Shown piece after piece: positions 23,793-31,971 of a stretch of 49,811 nucleotides of DNA. Source of the stretch: Chitinophagaceae bacterium UBA4857 (lineage in GTDB: Bacteria > Bacteroidota > Bacteroidia > Chitinophagales > Chitinophagaceae); NCBI GenBank assembly GCA_002399735.1, contig DHEF01000031.1, positions 63,071-112,881 on the forward strand. The letters are read 5' to 3'. The position numbers and the translations under genes are program-made. The notes under the pieces are model-generated. The model ran no database searches. It was not told the DNA's origin and saw only the letters and a program-made list of their open reading frames with translations. The stretch's first letter is position 1; the number at the start of each line of letters is the position of its first letter.

Positions 23793-24512
23793 TTATTGTT
23801 TTATTTCCACCGCACCTTCCTTTAATAAACTATGACCATTTAAACGTAAGTAAATTTGTGCTGCAGTAACTACATCTTTCTGGCAATAGGTAACAATGCG
23901 GGGCAGGTTTTTTTCCTGCCAGTACACCTGCCATACCTGGCTGCCGTCAATATCGTCTTTTGGTGTGGGTATGCCCAGTGTTACAGCCAGCAGGTTCAGC
24001 GATGTGTAACTTTTAAAATCGCCAAATTTCCACAATTCCATTGTGTCTATATGTCCCACTTCCCAGGGCTTTTTGCCTGCCGTGTTTAATAAATTAGGTA
24101 GCGGCACATCGTTAATAATCATGCGGCGGCTCAGGTAAGGAAAATCAAATTCTTTACCATTGTGCGCACATAAAAAACGCGGTTCGCCATTGCTCCATTT
24201 TTGTAACATTTGAGCAAAGCCAGCCAGCAATAGTTTTTCATCGTCGCCGGCAAATGATTTTATGGTAAGCTGCTTGGCATCGCCATGGCCGCTTATTACA
24301 CCACAACTAATGCATACCACTTTTCCAAACTCGGCATAAATACCGGCACGGGCATAAATATCGGCCGGTGTATCATCGTTATTATTGCGTAATAAAATTT
24401 CTGCTTTTTTGTTCCAGAGTTGTTGCCATGTTTCGGGCAATAAAGTATAGTCGGGTTGCTGCGGAACGGTTTCAATATCCATGAATAAAATATGTTGTAA
24501 TGCAGCAGCCAT
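23793..24512 (-). CDS. DEDDy-type 3'-5' exonuclease
   Basis: A 239-residue ribonuclease-H-fold exonuclease of the 'predicted 3'-5' exonuclease, PolB-like' family. The catalytic motifs are ordered and intact: FMDIETV (Asp12, Glu14), FLCAHNGKEFDFPYL near 133-147, and YCQKDVVTAAQIYL near 213-226, with the YxxxD spacing of the DEDDy class. It probably trims single-stranded DNA ends; exact role unknown. It is transcribed alone. The start ATG was kept at 24512, although the family core begins around codon 9. Confidence 0.88.
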   Translation of the reverse strand: MAAALQHILFMDIETVPQQPDYTLLPETWQQLWNKKAEILLRNNNDDTPADIYARAGIYAEFGKVVCISCGVISGHGDAKQLTIKSFAGDDEKLLLAGFAQMLQKWSNGEPRFLCAHNGKEFDFPYLSRRMIINDVPLPNLLNTAGKKPWEVGHIDTMELWKFGDFKSYTSLNLLAVTLGIPTPKDDIDGSQVWQVYWQEKNLPRIVTYCQKDVVTAAQIYLRLNGHSLLKEGAVEIKQ

Positions 24513-24563
24513 ATTGGGGTTTAATTGATTGCAATATAAATAATTAATGGTTATTGTTACAAT

Positions 24564-24600
24564 AGAATTGAGATGTGAGTATTGAGATATGAGACGGATT
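24564..24600. repeat. Degenerate GAGATGTGAG-type low-complexity tract
   Basis: TTGAGATGTGAGTATTGAGATATGAGA consists of loosely repeated TGAGATRTGAG words next to a gene start. A similar tract lies at 44833-44872 and a GGAGATGTGGAGATGTG tract at 45690-45735. Confidence 0.45.
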
Positions 24601-24601
24601 A

Positions 24602-24735
24602 AATATTTTATATTGAAGATTTAATATTCATTAGCGTGGCTGGCTCACGGACTTTCCGTCTTTCGGACTTCCTTTGCTGATTAGCGAACGGAACCCTGAA
24701 CGGAGCGTCGCAACGTCAGCTTAATCAGGGAACTG
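24602..24735 (+). repeat. Dispersed intergenic repeat, family A (longest copy)
   Basis: 24602-24690 aligns with the reverse complement of 30809-30897: both have TTTTATATTGAAGATTTA, then CGGAC, GTCTTTCGGACTTCC, and TTGCTGATTAGCGAAC. 24676-24735 aligns with the reverse complement of 1795-1854. It therefore bridges two partial copies and occupies most of the 297-bp spacer before mtgA. Confidence 0.7.
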
Positions 24736-24809
24736 CAGCCGGTAACATAAAAATCTTATTGTGCCGTTATATAAATTACTACTATTAAAAATGATAATAT
24801 TGCAGCCGG

Positions 24810-25553
24810 ATGAAAAAGAGTGGTCGTAGACATATTATCTGGAAGTGGGTTAAACGGATTTTTCTGTTTTTACTGGTATCGCATTTATTGTATATCATTA
24901 TACTTAAATGGGTTAACCCGCCTATTACCATTACACAACTGGTAAGCTGGGTTAGCGGACACGGTATGCAACGTGATTATGTGTCAGGAAAAGATATTTC
25001 GCCTAATGCAAAACTTGCGGTTATTGCATCGGAGGATCAACTGTTTATTGACCACAGCGGATTTGACTGGAAGAGCATGAAAAAAGCGATGGAGTACAAT
25101 GAAAAGCAAACCAAGAAAAGACGTGGTGGTAGTACCATAAGCCAACAAGTAGCCAAAAACGTTTTTTTATGGCAGGGCGGTGGTTATTTTAGAAAAGGAC
25201 TGGAAGTGTATTTTACGTTTATGATTGAGCTTATTTGGGGCAAGGAAAGAATACTGGATGTGTACCTGAATGTGGCCGAAATGGGTAAAGGTGTTTTTGG
25301 AGTGGAGAGAGCGGCTAATAAATTCTTTAATAAAAAAGCGAATCAGTTAACCCGTAACGAAGCGGCATTAATTGCGGCTTGCCTGCCGAACCCTAAAGTA
25401 TTTAATGCAGCCAGCCCGTCGGGCTATGTTAGTGGCAGAAGTAAAGCTATTTTACGGCAAATGAATAATATTAGCCCGGACCCGGATTTGCAGGAGTTTA
25501 TTGGTACTAAGCCTGCGCCGCCGGTTAATACTAAAGAGAAAAAGAAGAAGTAA
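24810..25553 (+). CDS. mtgA: Monofunctional biosynthetic peptidoglycan transglycosylase
   Basis: A 247-residue GT51 glycosyltransferase that polymerises lipid II into glycan strands. One N-terminal membrane anchor (residues ~16-33) is followed by the catalytic domain: VIASEDQLFIDHSGFDW (Glu75 the likely catalytic residue), RRGGSTISQQVAKNVFLW near 107-124, and GKERILDVYLNVAEMGKGVFGVERAA near 146-171. There is no transpeptidase domain, and length fits MtgA. The tail is lysine-rich. A TAATATTG box (24795-24802) is only 8 bp from the ATG, so a different promoter is more likely. Confidence 0.95.
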   Translation: MKKSGRRHIIWKWVKRIFLFLLVSHLLYIIILKWVNPPITITQLVSWVSGHGMQRDYVSGKDISPNAKLAVIASEDQLFIDHSGFDWKSMKKAMEYNEKQTKKRRGGSTISQQVAKNVFLWQGGGYFRKGLEVYFTFMIELIWGKERILDVYLNVAEMGKGVFGVERAANKFFNKKANQLTRNEAALIAACLPNPKVFNAASPSGYVSGRSKAILRQMNNISPDPDLQEFIGTKPAPPVNTKEKKKK

Positions 25554-25646
25554 AGACTACATTGTTTTACAATTTTGATTTTTACCCTCCATTCAAATTT
25601 TCCTTTTACTTTTTTTCTTAGCAAAAAAAGTAACAAAAAAAGCCAA

Positions 25647-25848
25647 GTCTTGTCCAATGTGTATTCCGCCTGCGAGAGTTTGTTTTTGTAATATGCATTT
25701 AGGCGGAACCGAACAGCCGATTGACTACAGGCACATTTTTCGGCCGGTCGTTTTACTGCAAGTTGTTTTACTGTTGGTAATGTGTTGTTTGTGCTGTGGC
25801 CGAAAACCGCCGTTCCGTCATCGGCTGTACTTACACTGCGGACAAGAC
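25647..25848. repeat. Nested inverted-repeat element
   Basis: Three perfect 9-bp inverted pairs are nested in order: GTCTTGTCC (25647-25655) with GGACAAGAC (25840-25848), ACAGCCGAT (25713-25721) with ATCGGCTGT (25820-25828), and TTTTCGGCC (25737-25745) with GGCCGAAAA (25798-25806). The whole could fold into one long interrupted stem. The plus-strand ORF across it (25657-25881) is an accident of this repeat. It lies in the 430-bp spacer after mtgA. Confidence 0.7.
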
Positions 25849-25888
25849 GGAGTTCTACATGGTCAAGGGCAGTTAAATTGAAGAGTTA

Positions 25889-25970
25889 ACCACGGAGTTT
25901 ACTTGGTAGTGTTTGGCTGCTCCTCTGTGCTACTCTGTGGAAATACTCTGCGTAACTCGGTGGTAAAACT
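25889..25970. repeat. Family C repeat (CACAGAG type), copy 2
   Basis: ACCACGGAGTTTAC and GTAACTCGGTGGT are inverted ends. CCTCTGTG, CTCTGTGG and CTCTGCG lie inside. It is related to 7788-7937. This family of CTCTGTG words is widespread in bacterial intergenic DNA; the function is unknown. Confidence 0.55.
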
Positions 25971-25983
25971 CCCTCAACGTCTA

Positions 25984-26544
25984 CTACAAAATTTTATCTA
26001 CTGCTTCAATAGCTGTTTGTAAACGGGCATCGTAATCGCCGCTAATATTTACCCATGGCGTGTTTTGGTTGACCATAATGTCTTTATAAATATTATATAG
26101 TTTTTCACGGCTTTCTAAATCGGGATATTCTCGTAGCTCGTCTTTTACCCAAGGTAAATCTATATTACACAGTAAATACAAATCGTATTTACGTTTTACA
26201 ATTTCATCTAAAATAAAGCGGTGGCATTTTTCAAATACAAACTCGCACCACACTTTCATAACGTACATATCGGTATCAATAAACAGCGGGTAGGGTTGCG
26301 GATTTTTTGCAATTACTTCTAATGCCTCCTGCGTATATTTTTCTTCCAGTGCCAGTTGACCTTTCGCAATGGTTAGTAAATTATCAAAACTGTAATCCGT
26401 GCCGTTTTTTAATAAATATTCTCTTGCATATTCTGGACACCATTGTGTATAATAATGTTGGGCCAGTTGTGCACATAAAGTGCTTTTACCGGTACTTTCG
26501 GGTCCTAGTATTACTATTTTTTTTAACGGATTTATGTTCATCAA
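25984..26544 (-). CDS. NadR-like nucleoside kinase (P-loop ATPase)
   Basis: A 186-residue P-loop protein resembling the ribosylnicotinamide-kinase domain of NadR (AAA_28). Walker A GPESTGKST is at about residues 14-22; WCPEYAREYL near 35-44 and FIDTDMYVMKVWCEFVFEK near 88-106 are typical of the family. It lacks the NMN-adenylyltransferase and DNA-binding parts of full NadR, so kinase activity on nicotinamide riboside (NAD salvage) is the best inference. It sits 11 bp downstream of a Crp/Fnr regulator on the same strand. Either of two adjacent ATG codons may be the start. Confidence 0.83.
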   Translation of the reverse strand: MMNINPLKKIVILGPESTGKSTLCAQLAQHYYTQWCPEYAREYLLKNGTDYSFDNLLTIAKGQLALEEKYTQEALEVIAKNPQPYPLFIDTDMYVMKVWCEFVFEKCHRFILDEIVKRKYDLYLLCNIDLPWVKDELREYPDLESREKLYNIYKDIMVNQNTPWVNISGDYDARLQTAIEAVDKIL

Positions 26545-26555
26545 TGGTTACGGAT

Positions 26556-27149
26556 TTATTTAGTAGGTTTAAAATTACGACGAGCCAACTCCTTACGTAC
26601 CCGGCTTAAAGATTCGGGTGTAATGCCCAGGTAAGAAGCAATCATCCATTGCGGCACTCTTAATAATAAATTAGGATAACGTTCTACAAAATCAATATAC
26701 CTTTCTTCGGCACTGGCGCCAATTAATAAACTGATGCGTTGCTGGTGTTGCCTTACCTGATTGTGCAAGGCTTTTGTATTAAACTCGGTAAACTTGGTAA
26801 TGTTACCGGCTAAATCAAAAAAGCTATGGGTAAGTACAATTATTTCTGTGTCTTCAATAGCATCAATAAAAAACAGGGCGGGCTCGTTAAACAAAAAACT
26901 GTTTCTATCGCTTAACCACCAGTTTTCGGGGGCAAATTGTATTACATGTTCCTTGCCCGCATTATCTACAGTATAGGCACGTAACAAACCGGATGAAATA
27001 AAATATACTTCGCTACATACCTCGTCCTGCCGCAGTAATACGGCTCCCTTACTGATTTGTTTGGTTAACAAAGCAGGTTCCAGCTTATCAAAATCAGCAT
27101 CGCTGATGCCGGCTTTTTGTTGCAGGTATTTTTTAAAGTCTGTTATCAT
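26556..27149 (-). CDS. Crp/Fnr-family transcriptional regulator
   Basis: A 197-residue regulator. Residues ~25-120 form a cyclic-nucleotide-binding-like beta barrel (GAVLLRQDEVCSEVYFISSGLLRAYTVDNAGKEHVIQF in outline). Residues ~150-195 form the helix-turn-helix WMIASYLGITPESLSRVRKELAR. No Fe-S cysteines of the FNR type are seen. The ligand is unknown. It is followed by the NadR-like kinase 11 bp downstream and is likely the first gene of that pair. Confidence 0.92.
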   Translation of the reverse strand: MITDFKKYLQQKAGISDADFDKLEPALLTKQISKGAVLLRQDEVCSEVYFISSGLLRAYTVDNAGKEHVIQFAPENWWLSDRNSFLFNEPALFFIDAIEDTEIIVLTHSFFDLAGNITKFTEFNTKALHNQVRQHQQRISLLIGASAEERYIDFVERYPNLLLRVPQWMIASYLGITPESLSRVRKELARRNFKPTK

Positions 27150-27278
27150 GGGCTGCTAAAATATTAAATAATGGGGAGAAGCTGAACGCTTAATGCATAA
27201 AGCTGAAAGCCAGGCCGTCTATTATTTGATGCCCTTACAGCTTTGCTGGCTGATGTGCTAATAAAAATGACCTTGGCA

Positions 27279-27320
27279 TTACACGATGATGCACAAAGAA
27301 CAGAACGATGAACGGAGTCC
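27279..27320 (-). repeat. Dispersed intergenic repeat, family B copy 2
   Basis: On the minus strand TCCGTTCATCGTTCTGTTCT, then TTTGTGCATCATCGTGTAAT, matches 36382-36417 and 14130-14162. It lies in the 285-bp dsbD-crp spacer, which otherwise holds only low-complexity AAGCTGAA words. Confidence 0.6.
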
Positions 27321-27376
27321 TTCGGCAAGCTCTGGATAAACTGCAAATAAAGCTCAATCAATGGTGGGACGATGAT

Positions 27377-27412
27377 AAAAAAAATCCCTCTTTATATTTT
27401 AAAAGAGGGATT
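27377..27412 (-). terminator. Rho-independent terminator of dsbD
   Basis: On the minus strand AATCCCTCTTT and AAAGAGGGATT form an 11-bp stem, followed by TTTTTT. It starts 23 bp beyond the dsbD stop. Confidence 0.88.
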
Positions 27413-27434
27413 AACTGTACTAACTATTTATAAA

Positions 27435-29411
27435 TTATTTAGCGGCTGTTTCGCTGTTTACTTTGTTGTAAGCTTCTACACCGGCCAGTAACCATTCTTT
27501 GTATTTATTAATACTTGGCGTGTAACCAACAGGATAAGTTAATAGTTTGCCATCCGGATTAAGCGCTATGTACAAGGGCTGCGTAACCTGGTTAAAGTTT
27601 TCGGCCTGAAACGTGGACCATAAATCGCCAATGGTGATGATTTCTTTTTCCTCGTCCTTTTCATTTTTATAAATAAACCGTTCGTTGGCGGGTAATTTTT
27701 CTCTGTCATCTACATACAAGGATAGCAGAATGTATTGGTTGTTGATGATATCCGCTATTTCCGGATCGGGCCAAACCTGCTCCTCCATTTTACGGCAATT
27801 AACACAAGCCCAACCGGTAAAGTCAATTAAAATAGGTTTGTTTTGTTCTTTTGATAATTGAATGGCTTTGGCATAATCGTTTTTTGCTTGTGGTGCCAAT
27901 CCTTTGCCATGCACATTGTCGTTACCATAAATACTATAGCTTAACGGTGGCGGAAAGCCGCTTAATAATTTTATATTGGCATATTTAGTTGGCGTTACAC
28001 CCGGTACTAAATAAATGGCAAAAACCAGTGCCAATACACCTAATACTTTACGTGTAGTAGAAATTTTACCGCCTGAGTGATCGTGAGGAAGTTTCAACCA
28101 ACCAAACAAATAAGCCGCTAAACCAAGTGAGGTAAGAATCCAGATACCGATAAATACTTCCCGTTTTAAAATACCCCAGTGTTCTACCAAATCGGCATTA
28201 GATAAAAACTTGAAAGCTAAGGCTACTTCCACAAATGCCAGTATTTTTTTAACCGTATCTAACCAGCCGCCGCTTTTTGGTAATGATTTTAACCAATTGG
28301 GGAACATGGCAAACAAGGCAAAAGGCAAACCCAATGCAACACCAAAACCTGCCATACCAGCGGTTAATGCCCATGCACCATCCGATGCTTTGCCTACTAG
28401 TAACGTACCCAAAATTACACCGGTGCAGGAGAAGGAAACAATTACCAGTGTTAGCGCCATGAAAAAGATACCACTAACACTGCCTGTACTACTTTTTGAA
28501 TCGGCCTTGCCTGCAATACTGGAAGGTATGGTAAGCTCGAAATAACCAAAGAAGGATATAGCAAAGAAGATAAAAATGACAAAGAAGAAAACATTAACCC
28601 AGGCATTGGTGGCTATGTTGTTAAATATCTCGGGTTGTACATTATCTAGCAAATGAAAAGGGCCACTGGCCAATGTATAAATTAATAATATAAACGACCC
28701 ATACAAGATACCATTACGAATGGCCTGGCCGCGGGTTTTGGAACGGTTGGTAAAAAACGAAACCGTAACCGGTATCATGGGAAAAACACAAGGCGTTAAC
28801 AATGCAATTAAGCCGCCAACAAAACCCAGTAAAAATATAGTAAAGATGCTTTCTTTATCAAAAGAACTATCGCCAACCGGAATTACCGGATTAGCCAGAT
28901 CCAGGTTTTTAATTTTTATTTCATGTTTTGCAGCTGCATCTACGCCGCCTTCAAATTTCACTACTTTCGATTCTTCAAAGGGGGCAAAGTTTTCGGGAGG
29001 TAAGGCGGCAAAGCCACTCAATGTAACTTTTAATTCAGATGGAACTTCGTTGGAAGTTTCTATTTCCTGCGTAAGCTGTACAGTGCCGGTATAAGCATCT
29101 ACTTGTTTGTTAAATATGGCATCCTGTATTTTTTTACCATGCTGTTCCAGGCCTTTTATATCGTTGTTCTTTTTTATACCTTCATAATCCCAAACTATGG
29201 TTACAGGCGTTACCCCGTCTTCTTTTAACTCAGCCGCATACACATGCCAACCCTCTTTCACCGTTAGGTCAATAATCAGGTCAAAGGTTTTGTCGCTTTT
29301 TTTAACCGATTTTATGGTCCATTGTAAGGGGCTTTCCTGTGCTGGCGTTTCCTGTGCCGGCGAAATAAAAGGCAAAAATGCAAGAAGGAGTAAAGGAAAA
29401 ATTTTTTTCAT
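27435..29411 (-). CDS. dsbD: Thiol:disulfide interchange protein DsbD
   Basis: A 658-residue membrane protein; ATG 29411 was chosen because MKKIFPLLLLAFLPFISPAQ is a clean signal peptide (the frame opens 15 bp earlier). Residues ~20-180 form the periplasmic N-terminal DsbD domain. Residues ~190-460 form the CcdA-like eight-helix core with FVGGLIALLTPCVFPMIPVTV and SFSCTGVILG, each with its conserved cysteine. The C-terminal thioredoxin domain has DFTGWACVNCRKMEEQVW. It moves reducing power from cytoplasmic thioredoxin to periplasmic disulfides. It has its own terminator; no cytochrome c maturation genes are beside it. Confidence 0.94.
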   Translation of the reverse strand: MKKIFPLLLLAFLPFISPAQETPAQESPLQWTIKSVKKSDKTFDLIIDLTVKEGWHVYAAELKEDGVTPVTIVWDYEGIKKNNDIKGLEQHGKKIQDAIFNKQVDAYTGTVQLTQEIETSNEVPSELKVTLSGFAALPPENFAPFEESKVVKFEGGVDAAAKHEIKIKNLDLANPVIPVGDSSFDKESIFTIFLLGFVGGLIALLTPCVFPMIPVTVSFFTNRSKTRGQAIRNGILYGSFILLIYTLASGPFHLLDNVQPEIFNNIATNAWVNVFFFVIFIFFAISFFGYFELTIPSSIAGKADSKSSTGSVSGIFFMALTLVIVSFSCTGVILGTLLVGKASDGAWALTAGMAGFGVALGLPFALFAMFPNWLKSLPKSGGWLDTVKKILAFVEVALAFKFLSNADLVEHWGILKREVFIGIWILTSLGLAAYLFGWLKLPHDHSGGKISTTRKVLGVLALVFAIYLVPGVTPTKYANIKLLSGFPPPLSYSIYGNDNVHGKGLAPQAKNDYAKAIQLSKEQNKPILIDFTGWACVNCRKMEEQVWPDPEIADIINNQYILLSLYVDDREKLPANERFIYKNEKDEEKEIITIGDLWSTFQAENFNQVTQPLYIALNPDGKLLTYPVGYTPSINKYKEWLLAGVEAYNKVNSETAAK

Positions 29412-29596
29412 AATAACTGTAAACATTGTTGGTCAGATAATAGATAGGCAGGTAGTCTATAACCCTTTTTAAACTAAATTGTTGTAGGCATCACACAATA
29501 CCCTTCAACAGCTTTAAATGGGTAGTGGCAAAGGTATTATTATAACCGTTAAGAAGATTTGTAAAATAAAGACAATCTATTACAGAATTTGTACGC

Positions 29597-30634
29597 TTAC
29601 ACCGGTTTTTTACTACTGGATTGTCTGATAATCAACTGAGGAGCCAACACAATGGTTTCAAAATCGGTAACCGGTCTTTTGCTTTCAATAAGTTGTAATA
29701 ACTGGTTGGTGGCTATTTCGCCCATTTCCAGTGCCGGTTGTTTTATAATAGATAAAGGCGGCTCAATCAGTTCAGTAAGGTCCGAGTTGGAAAAACCGAT
29801 AAGCCCCATTTGGTTGGGCACTGTTATGTTTTTACCTTTTAAAATACGCAGGCAACCCGTAGTAAGCTTGTCCGATAAAGATAAAATGGCATCCGGTGGC
29901 TGCTTTAAGCCTAATAATTGCGAAACAGCTTCTTCTACTTCTTCTACAACCCTGCCCCCGTTGGGGCAGAATTTTATTCTATCGTCACTTACAGGTAGAC
30001 CATGTTCACGCAGGGCGGCTTTATAACCTTCCAGCCGGTCTTTACTTATTGATAATAATTCGCTACCACTAACAGCTGCAATATTGGTATAACCATTACT
30101 AATTAAATGCGCCACTGCATCAAAAGCGCCTTTGTAATTATCTACAATTACTTTATGGGTATCAATATCATTTACAATGCGGTCAAAAAACACAATGGGC
30201 ATACCGCGGTCAAACAGTTCTTTAAAAGCACTAAAATCTTTGGTCTCGGCCGATACCGATACAATCAACCCGTCAATAGACCGTGAAGTAAGGTAGTTCA
30301 GGTTTACCAGTTCTTTATCGTTCGATTCCCTGCTTTGCGATATAATTACGTTGTAGCCGTTGTTATTGGCAATAGATTCAATACCATCAATGGTTTGCGA
30401 AAAAAAGCTGTTGGCAATTTCGGCTACAATAACACCAATTGATCTGCTGCGGCGCTCCTTTAAACTTAACGCAATGGGGTTGGGGTGATAATTTATTTTT
30501 TCGGCGTATTGCAGTACCAGTTTTTTAGTTTCCGGACTAATTTCATAACTATCACGCAAGGCTCTTGATACTGTAGAAGTAGAAAGGCCGAGAGCTTTGG
30601 CAATGTCTTTTATGGTAACTGCTTCAAAACGCAT
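29597..30634 (-). CDS. LacI-family transcriptional regulator
   Basis: A 345-residue repressor-type protein. The N-terminal headpiece TIKDIAKALGLSTSTVSRALRD (about 7-28), plus the hinge YHPNPIALSLKERRSRSIGV, fits LacI/GalR regulators. Residues ~60-340 form the periplasmic-binding-protein-like ligand domain (FFDRIVNDIDTHKVIVDN, QMGLIGFSNSDLTELIEPPLS). No sugar-use operon adjoins it: dsbD lies downstream and the spacer upstream holds repeats. Its targets may be elsewhere; the GH95 gene 2.5 kb away is a candidate but is not linked by operon structure. Confidence 0.94.
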   Translation of the reverse strand: MRFEAVTIKDIAKALGLSTSTVSRALRDSYEISPETKKLVLQYAEKINYHPNPIALSLKERRSRSIGVIVAEIANSFFSQTIDGIESIANNNGYNVIISQSRESNDKELVNLNYLTSRSIDGLIVSVSAETKDFSAFKELFDRGMPIVFFDRIVNDIDTHKVIVDNYKGAFDAVAHLISNGYTNIAAVSGSELLSISKDRLEGYKAALREHGLPVSDDRIKFCPNGGRVVEEVEEAVSQLLGLKQPPDAILSLSDKLTTGCLRILKGKNITVPNQMGLIGFSNSDLTELIEPPLSIIKQPALEMGEIATNQLLQLIESKRPVTDFETIVLAPQLIIRQSSSKKPV

Positions 30635-30784
30635 AATGCAAACAATAAGGCTTTGCTTTGTAAAGGCTATAAAAATAGCGTATTTGCTGCGTAATAAGGC
30701 TAAATAAAATCTTATAATTATAATTGCGGCACAGTAATGGGTTTATTTTTATTTTACCAGCGTCTCACCCTTGATTGGGCTTCC

Positions 30785-30897
30785 GTTGCGTCGCACTCTT
30801 GTACTTTCTGTTCGCTAATCAGCAAGGGAAGTCCGAAAGACCGAAGGTCGGTGAGTCCGTAAGTTAGTGCCATTAATAAATCTTCAATATAAAATAA
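30785..30897 (-). repeat. Dispersed repeat, family A joined to the GTACAAGAG module
   Basis: 30809-30897 (minus strand) matches 24602-24690. The adjoining 30785-30804 is an exact inverted copy of 6631-6650. Two families are thus fused in one copy, showing that they are modular. It lies in the 274-bp spacer between the LacI gene and the sigma-factor operon. Confidence 0.7.
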
Positions 30898-30908
30898 TTC
30901 CGCCTTCT

Positions 30909-31490
30909 CTATTTTGTTGTACCGGCAAAGTGTTTTTGTAACAGTGCTAACATGTTTAATTCCTTTTTAATTTGCTTCGCAATTACAACACCAAGTACTA
31001 TAAAAGTGGCTACACCGGTAATAATAATGTACCAAAAAAAACCTGTTGAAAAAGCAGTTTTAAAAACAGGTAATAACATTATAAAGCCTGCTATGTACAA
31101 CCCGTATACAGACGGTGTTAATACAAAATGAATTTTTTTACGCCATTGATAAAAAGCTTGTAAACTTGTAGCGTATTGCGTTAAACTGATTTCTTTTGAT
31201 AATGCATGTAACTTTTTTATACTCAGGTATTCTGCAAAAAAACGTACCAGTAGCATGGTAATCATTATACCCAGGCCTATAAAAAGTGTTTGATGTTTGT
31301 AAGCAGCAACCCACACAAAGTAACTCGCTAATATCAATACCGTAATGCCAATAATGATAATTGTCCAGGTATGTTTTACTTTTATAACATTCGCTTGCGC
31401 CTGCGCTTTTTGTTTAATAGCGTCGGCAGAAATAAAATGTACTTCTGGTTGTTTGTTCCAAATATCTTCAAGGTTTTCAAATGTTTTCAT
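30909..31490 (-). CDS. Membrane protein of the sigma-factor operon (putative anti-sigma-like)
   Basis: A 193-residue protein starting at ATG 31490, inside the end of the sigma-factor gene (14-bp overlap). The first ~40 residues are cytoplasmic (MKTFENLEDIWNKQPEVHF), then four hydrophobic segments appear in pairs near 41-61, 66-86, 117-139 and 143-165. No zinc-binding HxxxCxxC anti-sigma motif is present. Position alone suggests a membrane regulator of the upstream sigma factor. The family is otherwise unrecognised. Confidence 0.7.
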   Translation of the reverse strand: MKTFENLEDIWNKQPEVHFISADAIKQKAQAQANVIKVKHTWTIIIIGITVLILASYFVWVAAYKHQTLFIGLGIMITMLLVRFFAEYLSIKKLHALSKEISLTQYATSLQAFYQWRKKIHFVLTPSVYGLYIAGFIMLLPVFKTAFSTGFFWYIIITGVATFIVLGVVIAKQIKKELNMLALLQKHFAGTTK

Positions 31491-31971
31491 ATAAAACACA
31501 TTGTGTTAAGTTTTTTTTAATGCGGTGTATTTTCACCCGTAATGTATCTTCTGTTATGCCTATAATGTTTGCTATTTCGGGGTAAGCAACGGCTTCCAGT
31601 ACCAATAGTATAATCATCTTACCCGCTTCATCTAACTTTTGAATACAGGCATACATTTTTCGCAGTTTTTCATCCTGGTCTTTATTATCCTCTTCCTGCT
31701 TTATGTCGGGCATTTCGGCCATTTGCAATTCTCTTTTTGTAGCAGTTTTTCGCAAATGCATTAAACAGGTATTTACAGCAATTCTAAAAATCCAGGTACT
31801 TATACTTGCTTTGTTTCTAAAGCTTGTCTGCTTTTCCCATACTTTTATAAATACTTCCTGGGCTGCATCCAAAGCAAGTGTTTCGTTGCCATTAAAGTAG
31901 CCCTTGCATAAGCGCATTACTTTCGGGTAATGCAGGTTAAACAGTTGGGTAAAATCCTCGTTAGTATCCAC
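31477..31971 (-). CDS. ECF-type RNA polymerase sigma factor
   Basis: A 164-residue sigma-70-family factor. Region 2 contains NLHYPKVMRLCKGYFNGNETLALDAAQEVFIKVWEK (residues ~12-47), followed by ISTWIFRIAVNTCLMHLRK. Region 4 contains YPEIANIIGITEDTLRVKIHRIKKNL near 130-155. It begins with GTG directly after the TAA of the hydrolase gene, so translation is probably coupled. Its own 3' end overlaps the downstream membrane-protein gene. It likely redirects transcription in response to an envelope or stress signal. Confidence 0.93.
   Translation of the reverse strand: MDTNEDFTQLFNLHYPKVMRLCKGYFNGNETLALDAAQEVFIKVWEKQTSFRNKASISTWIFRIAVNTCLMHLRKTATKRELQMAEMPDIKQEEDNKDQDEKLRKMYACIQKLDEAGKMIILLVLEAVAYPEIANIIGITEDTLRVKIHRIKKNLTQCVLYENI

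Noticed and set aside
24795..24802. TAATATTG promoter box for mtgA
   Set aside because: It differs from TAnnTTTG by one base and lies only 8 bp from the start codon, too close for a normal leader.
25657..25881. Plus-strand 74-codon ORF after mtgA
   Set aside because: It lies within the nested inverted repeats; composition is repeat-like (Cys/Leu/His rich) and there is no start context.
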